Below are positions 1 through 12,454 of a stretch of DNA of 64,000 nt, piece after piece. A program made the position numbers and the translations under genes. How positions within the stretch are numbered: position 1 is the first letter of the stretch; each line of letters begins with the position of its first letter. The stretch comes from Strongylocentrotus droebachiensis (taxonomy: Eukaryota > Echinodermata > Echinoidea > Camarodonta > Strongylocentrotidae): the NCBI GenBank assembly GCA_035222895.1, contig JAVYIG010000414.1:1-64000 (forward strand), in the 5' to 3' direction. The notes beneath the pieces are model-generated. The model searched no databases, was not told the DNA's origin, and saw only the letters and a program-made list of their open reading frames with translations.

Positions 1-130
1 GGCTCAGCCGCCTCGACCCCACCAGGGGCCCTAAGACGGGCCCCTGAATGCTTATCTGACCGCAATTTATTGCCTTAAACCCCTGAGCTTGTGGGGTCGG
101 ACAAGGTATCAAAATGTGTTTATCTGACCG
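1..130. other. Unassigned flank with short duplication
   Basis: No gene is seen. The phrase TTTATCTGACCGCA or a close variant occurs twice (about 50 and 118), and gggccc-rich text precedes it. It ends where a CAGGCGCG-type terminus begins at 131. Confidence 0.4.
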
Positions 131-3100
131 CAGGCGCGTAGCCAGGGGGGGGGGCGGTCCCCCCAAATCGGACGTAGGAAGAGGACGTAGGAAGAAAAAG
201 GAGCAGACAAAGAACACCTTTGAAAAAAGGATTAAGAGTATAGAGAACGGTACAACGCATCATCTTCTTTCTCTAATAATTTAATGAAACGTCAAAGCTT
301 CGCTCAGGAGGGGAGAGGGGGGGGGGGGGGAACTGAATTCAGACGAGGATTAAGAGTCGAGAACTGTACAGCCAATCGTCTTCTTTCTCTCATAATATTA
401 TGAAACTTAAAAGCTTCCCCGCTTCGCGCGAGAAGGGGGGGGACCTGAATTTGGACGAGGAATAAGAGTCGAGACGGTACAACGAATCGTGTTCTTTCTC
501 TAATGATTTAATGAAACGTTAAAGCTTCCGCGCTTCGCGCAAGAAGGGAGGGGGGGGGGGACCTGAATTCAGACGAGGATTAAGAGTCGAGAACTGTACA
601 ACGAATCGTCTTCTTTCGAATGATTTAATGAAACGTAAAAGCTTCCGCGTTTCGCGCGGGAGGGGGGGGGGACTGAATTCAGACGAGTATTAAGAGTCGA
701 GAACGGTACAACGAATCGTGTTCTTTCTCTAATGATTTAATGAAGCGTAAAAGCTTCCGCGCTTCGCGCGAGAGGGGAGGGGGACCTGAATTCAGACGAG
801 GATTAAGAGTCGAGAGCTCTCCAAAGAATCGTAATAATTTAATAAATCGTAACATTTTCTTGTGAAACGTCAAAGCTTCCGCGCAAAGCGCGGGAGGGGG
901 GGGGGACCTGAATTCAGACGAGGATTCAGAGGCGAGAACGGTAATACGAATCTGATGATTTAATGTTACCTTCCGCGGGATGTAGGGGGAACTAAATTCC
1001 GACGAGGATTATTTTCGAGAACGGTATAACAAATACCGTATGAATACCGTATGAAACGTAAAAGCTTCCGCGCTTCGCGCGAGAGGGGAGGGGGGACCTG
1101 AATTCAGACGAGGATTAAGAGTCGAGAGCTCTCCAAAGAATCGTAATAATTCAGACGAGGATTCAGAGGCGAGAACGGTAATACGAATCTGATGATTTAA
1201 TGTTACCTTCCGCGGGATGTAGGGGGAACTAAATTCCGACGAGGATTATTTTCGAGAACGGTATAACGAATACCGTATGAAAACCGTATGAAACGTAAAA
1301 GCTTCCGCGCTTCGCGCGAGAGGGGGGGGGGGGACCTGAATTCAGACGAGGATTAAGAGTCGAGAGCTCTCCAAAGAATCGTAATAATTCAGACGAGGAT
1401 TCAGAGGCGAGAACGGTAATACGAATCTGATGATTTAATGTTACCTTCCGCGCTTCGCGCGGGATGTAGGGGGAACTAAATTCCGACGAGGATTATTTTC
1501 GAGAACGGTATAACGAATACCGTATGAATACCGTATGAAACGTAAAAGCTTCCGCGCTTCGCGTGGGAGGAGAGGGGGACCTGAATTCAGACGAGGATTA
1601 AGAGTCGAGAGCTCTCCAAAGAATCGTAATAATTTAATAAATCGTAACATTTTCTTGTGAAACGTCAAAGCTTCCGCGCAAAGCGCGGGAGGGGGGGGGG
1701 GACCTGAATTCAGAGGCGAGAACGGTAATACGAATCTGATGATTTAATGTTACCTTCCGCGTTTCGCGCGGGATGTAGGGGGAACTAAATTCCGACGAGG
1801 ATTATTTTCGAGAACGGTATAACGAATCGTCTTCTTTCTCTAATGATTTAATGAATCGTAAAAGCTTCCACGCTTCGCGCGGAAGAGGGATACTGATTTC
1901 AGACGAGGATTAGTGTCGAAAACGGTACAACGAATCGTCTTCTTTCTCTAATGATTAAAGGAAACTTAAAAAGCATCCGCGCGAAGCGCGGGAGGGGGGA
2001 ACCTGAATTCAGACGAGGATTAAGAGTCGAGAACGGTACAACGAATCGTGTTCTTTCTCTAATGATTTAATGAACCTAAAGCTTCCGCGCTTCGCGCAAG
2101 AGGGGGGGGACTGAATTCAGACGAGGATTAAGAGTCGAGAACGGTACAACGAATCGTCTTCTTTCTCTAATGATTAAAGGAAACTTAAAAAGCTTCCGCG
2201 CTTCGCGCAAGAGGGGGGGGGGGGACTGAATTCAGACGAGGATTAAGAGTCGAGAACGGTACAACGAATCGTGTTCTTTCTCTAATGATTTAATGAAACG
2301 TTAAAGCTTCCGCGCTTCGCGCAAGAGGGGGGTGGGACTGAATTCAGACGAGGATTAGTGTCGAAAACGGTACAACGAATCGTCTTCTTTCTCTAATGAT
2401 TAAAGGAAACTTAAAAAGCTTCCGCGCTTCGCGCAAGAGGGGGGGGGGGCTGAATTCAGACGAGGATTAAGAGTCGAGAACGGTACAACGAATCGTCTTC
2501 TTTCTCTAATGATTTAATGAACCTAAAGCTTCCGCGCTTCGCGCAAGAGGGGGGGGGGGACTGAATTCAGACGAGGATGAAGAGTCGAGAACGGTACAAC
2601 GAATCATGTTCTTTCTCTAATGATTTAATGAAACGTAAAAGCTTCCGCGCTTCGCGCGAGAGGGGGGAGGGACCTGAATTCAGACGAGGATTAAGAGTCG
2701 AGAGCTCTCCAAAGAATCGTAATAATTTAATAAATCGTAACATTTTCTTGTGAAACGTCAAAACTTCCGCGCGGGAGGGGGGGGGGGACCTGAATTCAGA
2801 CGAGGATTCAGAGGCGAGAACGGTAATACGAATCTTTAATGATTTAACGTTACCTTCCGCGCTTCGCGCGGGATGTAGGGGGAACTAAATTCCGACGAGG
2901 ATTTTTTCGAGAACGGTATAACGAATCGTCTTCTTTCTCTAATGATTTAATGAATCGTAAAAGCTTCCACGCTTCGCGCGGAAGGGGGATACTGATTTCA
3001 GACGAGGATTAGTGTCGAAAACGGTACAACGAATCGTCTTATTTCTCTAATGATTAAAGGAAACTTAAAAAGCTTCCGCGCGAAGCGCGGGAGGGGGGGG

Positions 3101-3300
3101 GGAACCTGAATTCAGACGAGGATTAAGAGTCGAGAACTCTCCAAAGAATCGTAATAATTTAATAAATCGTAAAAAATTTCCGTGCTTTGCGCGGGAGGGG
3201 AAAAACTAATTTCAGACGAGATTATTTTTGAGAAGGGTACAACGAATCGTCTTCTTTCTCTAATAATTTAATGAAACGTCAAAACTTCAGCGTTCGCGGA
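131..3300 (+). repeat. ~115-bp hairpin-bearing satellite array, left copy
   Basis: About 27 degenerate units of roughly 115 bp. Each has a GC palindrome (CCGCGCTTCGCGCG), a G run, CTGAATTCAGACGAGGAT, AAGAGTCGAGAACGGTAC, AACGAATCGTCTTCTTTCTC and an AT-rich AATGATTTAATGAAACGT segment. A variant unit (CCGCGGGATGTAGGGGG, ACGGTAATACGAATC) alternates at 960-1800 and gives higher-order repeats. The array starts right after CAGGCGCGTAGCC at 131, which resembles a hAT-like transposon end. The short minus-strand ORFs here are array by-products. Confidence 0.9.
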
Positions 3301-3540
3301 GGAGGGAGGGAGAAACTCGCCCCTCCCTGCCCTGACCCCCCCCCCCCCCGCATTACGTCACTGTTGGTCACCATTACGTACCAATACTTGGCTCGCATAA
3401 TTTCAAATTTGGGCCCCCCCCCCCTAAGAAATCCTGGATCCGCGCCTGGTCGCCCCCCCCCCCCCCCCGATCCATCCCTTGAGCTGAGGTACTGTAGGAC
3501 TGACTTTACACAAGCAGCCACAAGCTAAACCGTGTTGCAC
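3301..3540. repeat. C/G-run-rich repeat with CAGGCGCGGATCC-type terminus
   Basis: Several C homopolymer runs surround GGATCCGCGCCTG at 3436-3448, the inverse of the CAGGCGCGGATCC terminus seen elsewhere in this window. I find no matching target duplication with the terminus at 131, so this is scored as a solo end of a hAT-like repeat. Confidence 0.45.
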
Positions 3541-3919
3541 TTTACGACTCAAACTATATCATCTTGAATTAGTACGAGTTATTTGTAAGACTTTTGCCGC
3601 GCAATATAGATTTGTGAATCATCTCTACGAGGTGTACAAAACTAACTCGGACTCCCACTCGGTAAAGTGTGGCAGGAGCCTAAATGCTTCTCGCCCTCTT
3701 TCGCGATGTTACTTGAGAGTTGAGACATCACACGAGATCTGAAGTTCAAGTTGGAACCATGTAAACCAATGCCCGCTATACTTGCCTTTCAAAGTGTACA
3801 GGGATCACCTACTTCTTAGTCGGTGGAACTCAATTTCATTGATATCTGTGAAACACATTCCTTGCGAGTGATCGGGTAACATCATAGGCGTGATGTCACG
3901 TCGCAAAGTGGCATGTGGC

Positions 3920-4432
3920 GTTAAAGGTAATACAAAGTTTTGGGAAATTTTGAAAGTTGGGTGGATATTGAATCTTTACAATTTTGATATATTTGTATGC
4001 CCCTGTGGATGTATTATAAGAACAAAAAAACTTAACCCCCAAAACACTTCTGTTTTCGAGAAAAATTGAATATAAAAATTTACCGGTGCTCCCGGTAAAT
4101 TTTGATAAATTTCAAATAGCTCCTACGGCCGTACAATTGTAGCTGCGACCATGAAAATCTCAAAATATGTAGTTGTGATATATAATTTCCAAACGGGAAT
4201 AGCTAATCGGTCGATTTTAGTCAAGAAACATTGTTTTATAGCTAAATTAATATCTTGACGTTGAGAGGGAGCTATACAACATAAAAAGTTTATTATTTAT
4301 AATTTCCTAACTTTAGACTCGATTTCAACGGGGACAACGATCAATGAATATTGTAGGAACGCATATGCTTCCAATATGTTAATTTGAACCAAATTCATGA
4401 CCCCATACCAAAACTTTGTAATACCTTTAAAC
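3920..4432. mobile_element. MITE-like element with ~25-bp inverted termini (513 bp)
   Basis: The left terminus at 3920-3944 (GTTAAAGGTAATACAAAG..) is the near-perfect reverse complement of the right terminus at 4408-4432 (..CTTTGTAATACCTTTAAAC). There is no ORF. Each end contains TTAA (3921-3924 and 4427-4430), so a piggyBac-like TTAA insertion is possible, although TTAA is its own reverse complement and could simply belong to the terminus. Confidence 0.65.
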
Positions 4433-4967
4433 ATCATTCGTTTAAGATTTGCCTACGCCGCCCCAAATTTCACTCGGTTTTACATTATTCTATTTTTTCT
4501 TTAATTTCTCTTCACTATACTTTCTGACGGGTGAACCCTCAAGCTAAAGGATGGGTATACTTAAGATTTCAATGCATTTGCGTCTTGTAAAAGGTCAATG
4601 TAAATGAAATTGCGTACATCTGTTCATCTCCATTATAAAGTAGAACATAGTGTTCTCACTTTCTCTATTGTTATATTACTCTTAGAAAAACTAACGGACA
4701 TCAACAAGCGGTCTTTTACACAGCCCTCAAAAACACGAACATAAACGGGCGGTACTATACAAGACTGGCACCTTAAGACTTTCTAAGATGCTCAAAATAA
4801 TGTTTGTCTCTCGCATTGTTTAATTTCAATATAATCACACATCGGCGATCATCAATTTTGATTTGCTTAAACGCAATGAGCTTAGGTTCATGAAGATTTC
4901 AGACAAAGAACATTTGTAAGAAATTGTCTTGATTTAAAAATTAAAAATAATAATAATTGGTACCTAC
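4433..4967. other. Intron/intergenic DNA beside SLC7-like exon
   Basis: AT-rich single-copy-looking sequence. It is probably intron 1 of the SLC7-like gene, since the exon at 4968 ends in a good donor facing this way. I see no further transporter exon between here and base 1. Confidence 0.4.
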
Positions 4968-5189
4968 CTGCGGCGATACAAAGATTCCTGAGCCAATGAT
5001 GATTCCAACCACCATGGCAATACAACCAAAGATACCGACTTTCCTCTTGAGTACCACCTCTGGTTCTCCTTCTTGTAGGTCAGTCATGGTTTCATTGGGT
5101 GTTCCTGCAGAGCGTGCAGGAGGTACAGCATCGCCAGCGGGTCCCGCGTCTGCTTGGTCCGCTGAGGTACCGTCTGGGCCTGGGGCCAT
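4968..5189 (-). CDS. SLC7-family amino-acid transporter, first coding exon (partial)
   Basis: A 74-residue exon starts with ATG at 5189 and ends in VSPQ at a consensus donor (CAG|GTAGGT at 4968/4967, phase 0). The first ~45 residues are a hydrophilic, Ala/Pro/acidic cytosolic tail. They are followed by LKRKVGIFGCIAMVVG and IIIGSGIFVSP, the start of transmembrane helix 1 of the APC superfamily; the GSGIF/GAGIF unwound segment binds the substrate amino group in SLC7 light chains. The family exchanges amino acids at the plasma membrane, often paired with an SLC3 heavy chain. No following exon is visible in the 4.9 kb before the window edge, so the rest lies outside or behind the satellite. The exact subfamily cannot be set from one exon. 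Confidence 0.75.
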
Positions 5190-7284
5190 TGCACTTCTCT
5201 CTATGGATATATTATGCGGGTTGGTTCTTCCAGGTGTTCAGTAAATCAGTTCGAGTCTTCAAGGCTTGGTGATAAAACCTCGGCTTACACTTCAGTTCAA
5301 GTGAGGACGTTTGCTCGGTCCGTAGGTTATGATCGAGCTACCTGTTTAAAATGAGAGAATATTATTGTACACATTTTATACTTTGAAAATGAGAGTAGCA
5401 TAAACACACGACTGAAAGACTTATCACATTCTGTGACAGCTCCTGGGATATCAATTGGAAAACATCCATACAGCTCTCATGACTACGAGAGTACCACCAG
5501 TAACTAGTACTAACTACGTGTATTGGTGAGGTCAAGGAGTATGTCCTCCTTGGTGCAGGTGCGGACTGCTACAAACCACCGAACATACATGTACGTAAGA
5601 CCAGACTGTTTACACAAGACATCGAATATAGACTGACAATGACAGATGCATACCAGCCAGCAGGATGCAATATGAAACGTGCATGAAGACACTACATCAT
5701 TTACGAGACATCGTTGTGAATGATTGAATATTCAAAGGTACGTACTATGAATGCATACATCAGAAGCTTGTACGAAACATACCGCGAGAGATTCACTCTC
5801 TCCCAAGCCAGACAGGTCACCTAGCGGGCATTCTCTGCATGCACTGTTCCCACGTGTTATGTGGTCAAATCAATTGTACTATCCATTGTATATGACCGAC
5901 CAAATCAATCTCGTCTCAAACATCGCTCAGCTCAAGGTCATCTTGTAAATGTAAATCACTATGAAAAAGAGTTATGAGGATAAGTCTGGCAATTTAGAGT
6001 GGAATATTTATCCCTACAGGTATATGTATGAATGTATGACCACGTTGCCAGTTGTTGGGTAAAGGTGAACATTTGCGAGTGAATCTATCGATGTGTGTGT
6101 AGAAACATGAAGAAAAGGTCATCAGACAGAACTGGAGATGGTGCACATCAGTGTTGAACTTGAGGTCAACGCTCAAATACCTTTTACAATCTAATCTTTC
6201 ATTTTCTTACCGGGTGAAGTTATGATTTACTTTAGAAATTGGAAGTAAATGCCCGTTTTATTCCAATTCTACATTTTCTTAGTGGATTCTGGTGGGAAAA
6301 TATATTTTTTTTATCTTTCGAAAATCTGAAATGCCTAGGGTAAAAAAAAAATATGTACTATAAGACTATGATGTTGGCTCATCGCATGCAGTAAGCAGAT
6401 GGTATACTTTTTTGTAATAGTTTTTGACGAGGTTTTGCAGATTCGCTCTACAAATGAACTGTGTCCTCTTTATTTCATAGTTCATACCAGCACATAATGA
6501 CTTTTTAGTGAAACCCTACTTCCTAGTCGATTTCCGAAAGACATGCTGTTAAAAAACAAATGAGATCGTTTTAAGCGGAGTTGTGTTATCATTTACAACA
6601 GGCGCAATACTCTCATTATTACTTAGATACTGTACATAATTATAAAGCATAATTATTTTAATAGTGTCATAGGTGAATTCGGAACAATGAACAAATTGAC
6701 TTCCAGCATTTCCCAAATGCCGTTGACAGTGTTGACTTGTCCTTTGCTGTATGGCAAGACTTTCACGACCATGGGCCAATATCTGATATCCACTTTGTAT
6801 GATCGTGCCACGAATTCATCAGGCGGATTCATGCCACGAACAGTTATCATTGTCATCTGACGATTACATAATTATAAAAGTGCTAATAGGGTGCGGCATC
6901 CGTGTAATGGTTGTCAAAAAAATGACACACCATGAAACAAAACAAACGAACGAACAAAAAGGGGGACCGGCTAATAATGAGTGAGATAAGCTAAGGTGTC
7001 GATAGCTAAGGTGTCGATAGCCATGGTAGTCATAAAAATGTGATCCTGATTTCAAGAGAGTGGTATATCGTTTTTGTTTTAGTAATTATGGTTTTAAAGA
7101 AGATTGACATGTAATTAGCGCTTTAACTATCTCGCAAAGTACAAGTAAGACGAGAGTGAAACTACTAGTGGAGGATGTGGTAGTATATACAGTACTCAAA
7201 TCCGTTTGACTTTGAAGTAATCTCCTTCTCTCTCTTTCTCTAATCAGTGATGATGTTCATAACACCAAAGCGCGCCAAGCTATA
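5190..7284. other. Non-coding flank upstream of SLC7-like exon
   Basis: Probably promoter, 5' UTR or an upstream intron of the transporter. I see no convincing coding exon, tRNA or transposon terminus. A short tandem repeat (GATAGCTAAGGTGTC) lies near 6988-7020. Confidence 0.35.
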
Positions 7285-7292
7285 CATCATTC

Positions 7293-7573
7293 CCCGGCCC
7301 CCCCCCCCCCCCACTCGGGTTTCGAAATGACCGCATGCGTGTTGCCAAAATGTCCTTTTCGTAACAAAAGAAAAAGGTCGACCCGTATTGACTTTACACA
7401 CCGGACTTTTGCTGAAAAGGGGGGGGGGGGGTGCTGAAAAAGGCTCGTATACAAAAGAAAAAGGTTGAGCCGTATTGACTTTACACACCGGACTTTTGCT
7501 GAAAAGGGGGGGTCGGTTGGAACACGCATATGCGTACCCTAAATAACACTGAGTGGGGGGGGGGGGGGCCGGG
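7293..7573. mobile_element. hAT-like non-autonomous element, CCCGGCCCCC termini, 8-bp TSD (281 bp)
   Basis: It starts CCCGGCCCCC and ends GGGGGCCGGG, and is flanked by the 8-bp direct repeat CATCATTC (7285-7292 and 7574-7581). Internally it has ACCGCATGCG, a duplicated ~60-bp unit (GACTTTACACACCGGACTTT) and GCATATGCGTACCC. The same family sits in two Helitron units at 16353 and 52133. The ORFs here are repeat artefacts. Confidence 0.75.
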
Positions 7574-7581
7574 CATCATTC

Positions 7582-10388
7582 CCGCCAAATCCTTTGAACT
7601 GGGCTCTTAAGGTTACGCAATACTAGACAGGGACAATACAATAATCGACACTTCCTCAATCGGAAAAGGGGGCTCGTAGACTCATTGTACCCAACTAAAA
7701 TGGCATGCTGTGAAGCATTTGTTCAACAATTGGCAGTTTGGCACCGTGTATTCAATTGTACGATGCATTGAGGGTTCACTGCACTGATTCACACAATGTA
7801 CGAGACATCGAAAGCGCTTACAACTAATGGGTCTCCAATAGACGAGAATTCAAAGGAATAGAATCATAGACCATAAAATGTTGCTCTTTCATGATGGCCC
7901 ATGTTCAGGCGTACAACGGTCTATACACTTTATACCATGATTGCCCTCCATGAAAATGACTGTCGATCATTATTTATATATAAATACAGTCAAAATTATC
8001 TCAGTGTCCACCTTTCTATAAAGGCCATCCGTGGGTATATAGTTCATCTCCCTCGAGAAAAAAATGTGTGTTATAGACCTGTCTGCATGGAAACTGGAAA
8101 GGCTTCCAAAAGTCATGCAAAGTGGCCACTTTTTGTTTCCTTTGGGTGACGTTTAGGTTTGATTAATATACCATATTTGATGGGGAAACAAGGTACATTT
8201 ATCAAGAGGCCAAAAAGGTGGACAAATTGAGGGTAAAAAGGTGAGTCGTACCTATAACCCTCTCTCATAATCTTTCTCATCGTTTTTGTTGGGGGAGGGC
8301 GACATTTGCATGTAGATGGCTATGAGGGGATATATGCCATCGCTACTCTGTAAAATGATATCAGTATCAATTACAGGAAGGGTCATTAGAGTATATTAAT
8401 TGCATAGGCTTCAGTGAGATAATTGTGATTACAGAATTGGAATTGTTTTGTTGTCATGCCCCAAATAATTGGCCCATCTTTGAGAGGAGCATTGGAGTTG
8501 AAGTTGGCCATATCTTGGTATATATACTCGGCATTTTTGGCAAACATCCATAACTCTCTCTCTCTCTCTCTGGGCAGCTTTTCACGAAACCGTCCTGAGA
8601 ACAAGTTCACCGACATCCCAATGAAAAGCGTGATTTGTCATTAACACTTATGACGGTTTTGTAAAATGCAGCTGCCATCAATTCCATGGTGTTACAACGT
8701 TGGCCTACATTCATCGTTGGGCTGTCCATACACTCCATCACATGAGTTGTCCCATTTAGGATAACGGCTGGAGTGAATACACCCTCTATTAAGTCAATTT
8801 GTAAACATTATTGTTGGTTAATTAATGCAAAATATAGTATTCAAGTCTAACAAAATAAATCTCGAGTACCTTTTAATTGATTCATCATTCCATTATTAGA
8901 AAGGTTTGAACTTCCTCTTTCCAATTTGACACATGCATTTCTAGGAAAACAAATTCTGACTTTCTTCTTCTTTTTCTTGCTCCGCCTGCTTGCTTTTCAT
9001 CATCTTTTGAAAGAGAAAAACACTCTCTATATATTACGGTTAACATGTCGTTTTCCTTATTTCCTAGACGCAAGTCAGACAGTGACAAAAAGATAAAAAT
9101 ACAACAAGCATGATTGAAGCTCAATGTTTTTTAAGTTCAACGTTCGGTGTGATCATAGAGTTATAACTCAATGGTGTGATCTTGTTGGAATACACGTGCT
9201 CGCATTTCCATTGTTTTAAGAGGGGGGCGTCGGGCTTACTTCTGGGTAGAATTTAGAAAGCATGGAGGCCGTCGTCGTTGATGGGAGGGGCGAGGGAAGA
9301 AAGTTGTTGTCTTTCTTTCTTTTGTGCTTTTCCCAGTTTGCCTTCATTCTCTCTCTCTCACACACACTTTTCCCCCTCTTTTAGTTCGTGGTGGGGGTCT
9401 CTCCACCCCCTACTTGGGGAGGGGGGGGGGAGGGTCGCCCCAATCCCCCTCTCCCCCGTAAGTAACTGCCCCACAGTAAACCCACGATAGTAAAATAGAA
9501 AGTACATCAATTAACAAGGCCAAGTTCATCGTAGGGGGAGCTCTCTAAAATAATCCTGGCATCGTGCCAAACTGATCATCGAGGCTCATATTATTTCATG
9601 CATAACTCATCTGAGATGGATGGAAGCTGACGGCATGGTGATGCGTCACGCTTCTCTTTGGTACTGGTATCATTTTCTCACAAATGTATATTATTGTGAG
9701 AGACGTTGGAACGCCAAAAGTATATGTACATGACACTTTGGTATGTAATTGCTTAAACTAGTAGAGTCTTCCGGTACTCCTTTTTGCATAAATCTGAATT
9801 CAGGCAAGAGTATATACCTGTTCAATCATCAACGGGATGACTGAATACTGATTTCGAAAAATGGGGTTGTTACATCGTATGCTGTCTGAAATATGTTTAT
9901 AAAAGGTACATTACAGTATTACTGTATCTACGATCTGGCACCGAAAAGTGTTGTTAATTAGCTATTCATTCTCGTCTAATTTCCCAAATGGGATGAAATT
10001 GTGATTATCTGGAATGAGAGGTGGGGCTGCAATATACAAAATATTCATTCTTGACTACTCCTTTCTCTGTATGCAGGGCTGAATGTTTCATTTCTCTCAC
10101 AATGAAAAATATGCATTATCACTGACTAGCTGGCCTGATGTTTCCACAGTAATAACAATGTTTATAATGTTCATTTTTAAAAACACCTTTCCAAGAGATA
10201 CACACTCTACATATTATTAAACTTAGAAGTCTTGCTCTACTGACCATGCACCTCTATCTATACTTCTTCTTCTTCTTCGCTATAGGAACAGGCCACCGTC
10301 AGGTGTATTCTCGTACCATGTATACAGAGGGGGAGGTTGACAAATGTCAGTTTTTTATTAAAGATATTTTTAGTACTAGTAGGACCTA
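7582..10388. other. Intergenic, no gene recognised
   Basis: Mostly AT-rich with scattered simple repeats: (CT)n near 8553-8571 and 9348-9360, and G runs at 9417-9431. The longest open frames (about 70-80 codons) show no conserved motif, so I do not call them genes. Confidence 0.4.
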
Positions 10389-11600
10389 GGGTGCGTTCAA
10401 TCGAATTTTCGAAGCTAGAATCACAAACATGAATCACAATTCAAAACGCCGTTACAAAAAGCAAGGTCACTGCGGTTTGCGTTCAAGCGATTTTTCATCA
10501 ACGCTGATTCTAGCTCATTGCGAGCCAAACCACTGCGCATCACACTGCGCAGTATGGCCCAGGAACTTCGGCGCGCGCTTTCTGGAATTGTTTACGGCCG
10601 ACTGCCGACTGCTGTTTTGAGCATAGATCGCAATAATGAGACAAAGAATGAGAAGATGATAGAAGGAAGAAACAAAGAATAACATAAGGAAAGACAGAAA
10701 GATAAAGTCGATAGAATGATTAAAACAAAGAATAACATACGAGAAGGTGAAAGAAGGAAGAATCGAACATTAGTAAAGACAGAAAGACAGAAAGAGAGAG
10801 TGATAGAATGCTTAAAACAAAGAATTACATAAAAGGTGATAGAAGGAAAAAACAAAGCATAACATAAGAATAGAAGGAAGAAACAAAGAATAACAAAAGA
10901 GAAGGTAATAGAAGGAAAAAACAAAGAATAACATAAAAATAGAAGGAAAAAACAAAGAATAACATAAGAATAGAAGGAAGAAACAAAGAATAACATAAGG
11001 AAAGACAGAAAGAGCAAATGATAGAATGATAAAAACAAAGAATTACATAAGAAAAGGTGATGGAAGGAAAAACAAAGAATAACATAAGTATAGAAGGAAG
11101 AAACAAAGAATAACATAAGGAAAGACAGAAAGAGCAAATGATAGAATGATAAAAACAAAGAATAACATAAGAAAAGGTGATAGAAGGAAAAAAAACTAAG
11201 AATAACATAAGAATAGAAGGAAGAAACAAAGAATAACATAAGGAAAGACAGAAAGAGAAATGATAGAAGGAAAAACAAGGAATAACATAACGGAACAGGC
11301 CACGATGGTATATAGTGAACGCAAATTGCATGCAAAGCGGGCGCGCGGTTTTTCCCAAACCGGAAGAGGCTTTGTCATACAATCATGATTGAGAACTCCG
11401 TCCGTTCAATCGAATTTTAGCGACCGTGATTCTTTTGAATCATGATACAAAACGCATCTTTTTCAGCGTTTCATGTTTGTGTTTTCAAACACGTTTATTT
11501 TTACGACCGACGAAAAAATCGCTTGAACGCATTGCGTTTTAAACTAAACGTCTTTAGAAACCGTGATTCTAGGGTGAAAAAGTGTCGATTAAACGCACCC
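10389..11600. mobile_element. Harbinger-like(?) element with long inverted termini enclosing a minisatellite (1.2 kb)
   Basis: The terminus GGGTGCGTTCAATCGA at 10389 is matched in inverse at 11585-11600 (GGGTGCGTTTAATCGA), and similarity continues about 110 bp inward (shared CTAGAATCAC and GCGTTCAAGCGATTTTT). Flanking CTA triplets (10386-10388 and 11601-11603) look like a 3-bp target duplication, which would suit PIF/Harbinger. A third, partial terminus copy (CGTTCAATCGAATTTTAG) lies at about 11402. There is no transposase, so it is non-autonomous. Confidence 0.65.
10640..11290 (-). repeat. Purine-rich minisatellite
   Basis: Irregular tandem copies of AGAAGGAAGAAACAAAGAAT AACATAAG and AAAGACAGAAAGAG text. 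The minus strand reads as long artificial Phe/Ser/Leu-rich ORFs (247 and 185 codons) because the repeat lacks stops. It lies inside the 10389-11600 element. Confidence 0.85.
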
Positions 11601-11603
11601 CTA

Positions 11604-12454
11604 AGTAGGAGGGCTGGCCTTGTACCAACAATAATCAAGAACAATAGTCAAACGCGTGGAGGCACATTTTCATAAGGGGGGGGGGGGGGGGGGGGCTGTA
11701 ATTTGACTATTTTTGTGGTAAAAAATAACAAGACCATGGACTGATGGAGATGTAAATCTTGCCAATTAACATGATGAAGTTATTAGTTAAAAGAATAACT
11801 TGCAGAAGAGAAACAGATCGACTCTGAAATGGAATTTTAAAAAAGACACCAGATCTGTAAATACAAGTCTATATTCGGGCCTAGAATCTAGTCTAAGTAC
11901 TAGATCAGTATGACTATGAGAATGACATCTGCAAATTTCACAGAGACAACACAAATATAATGTTTACTATACTATCTAGATCTCTTAGTATCATATTACA
12001 GAATTCTCGCCCAAGAGAATAACCAATATCTACTCAACCACACAAGATCAATACACATAACATTAAAGATAAACTTTAGTACTGGTAATGCGATTGCATT
12101 GTGAAAGAAAAGGTGTGGAAAGGATCAGAAACAGTTGATCATGTAGCATGTAAGTATTGGTGTACACTGCAAGGTTCTGGAGTCATCAAAATCATAATAA
12201 ATTTGACCGAGTCTTGGTAAAGTAACAAGCACATACACGGAAAGCTATGTATGGGACAACACGCACGGTGTCGGGGTTGGTACTACCTTGATTCCTTGTC
12301 TTTCTATGCTCATTACTCAGCCAGTATACATTTTCTTCCAAAATTGTTTGGCACATGTCATTTATTTGTAATCTTGAACATTCAGTGTAAGTTTCGTTTG
12401 ATTCTGTGAGAAATAATTTTCTTTTTTTTACCAGTAGGGGTCTACTGGAGTTTA
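11604..12454. other. Intergenic, no gene recognised
   Basis: Contains a G run at 11677-11695 and otherwise unremarkable AT-rich sequence up to the first Helitron start. No exon or RNA gene is seen. Confidence 0.4.

Noticed and set aside
131-3448. A single 3.3-kb hAT element from CAGGCGCG (131) to CGCGCCTG (3448)
   Set aside because: The flanking bases (TCTGACCG and GTCGCCCC) are not duplicates, so the two ends may belong to different insertions.
10592-11382. 247- and 185-codon Phe/Ser/Leu-rich minus ORFs resembling membrane proteins
   Set aside because: Produced by a purine-rich minisatellite read on the opposite strand; composition follows the repeat.
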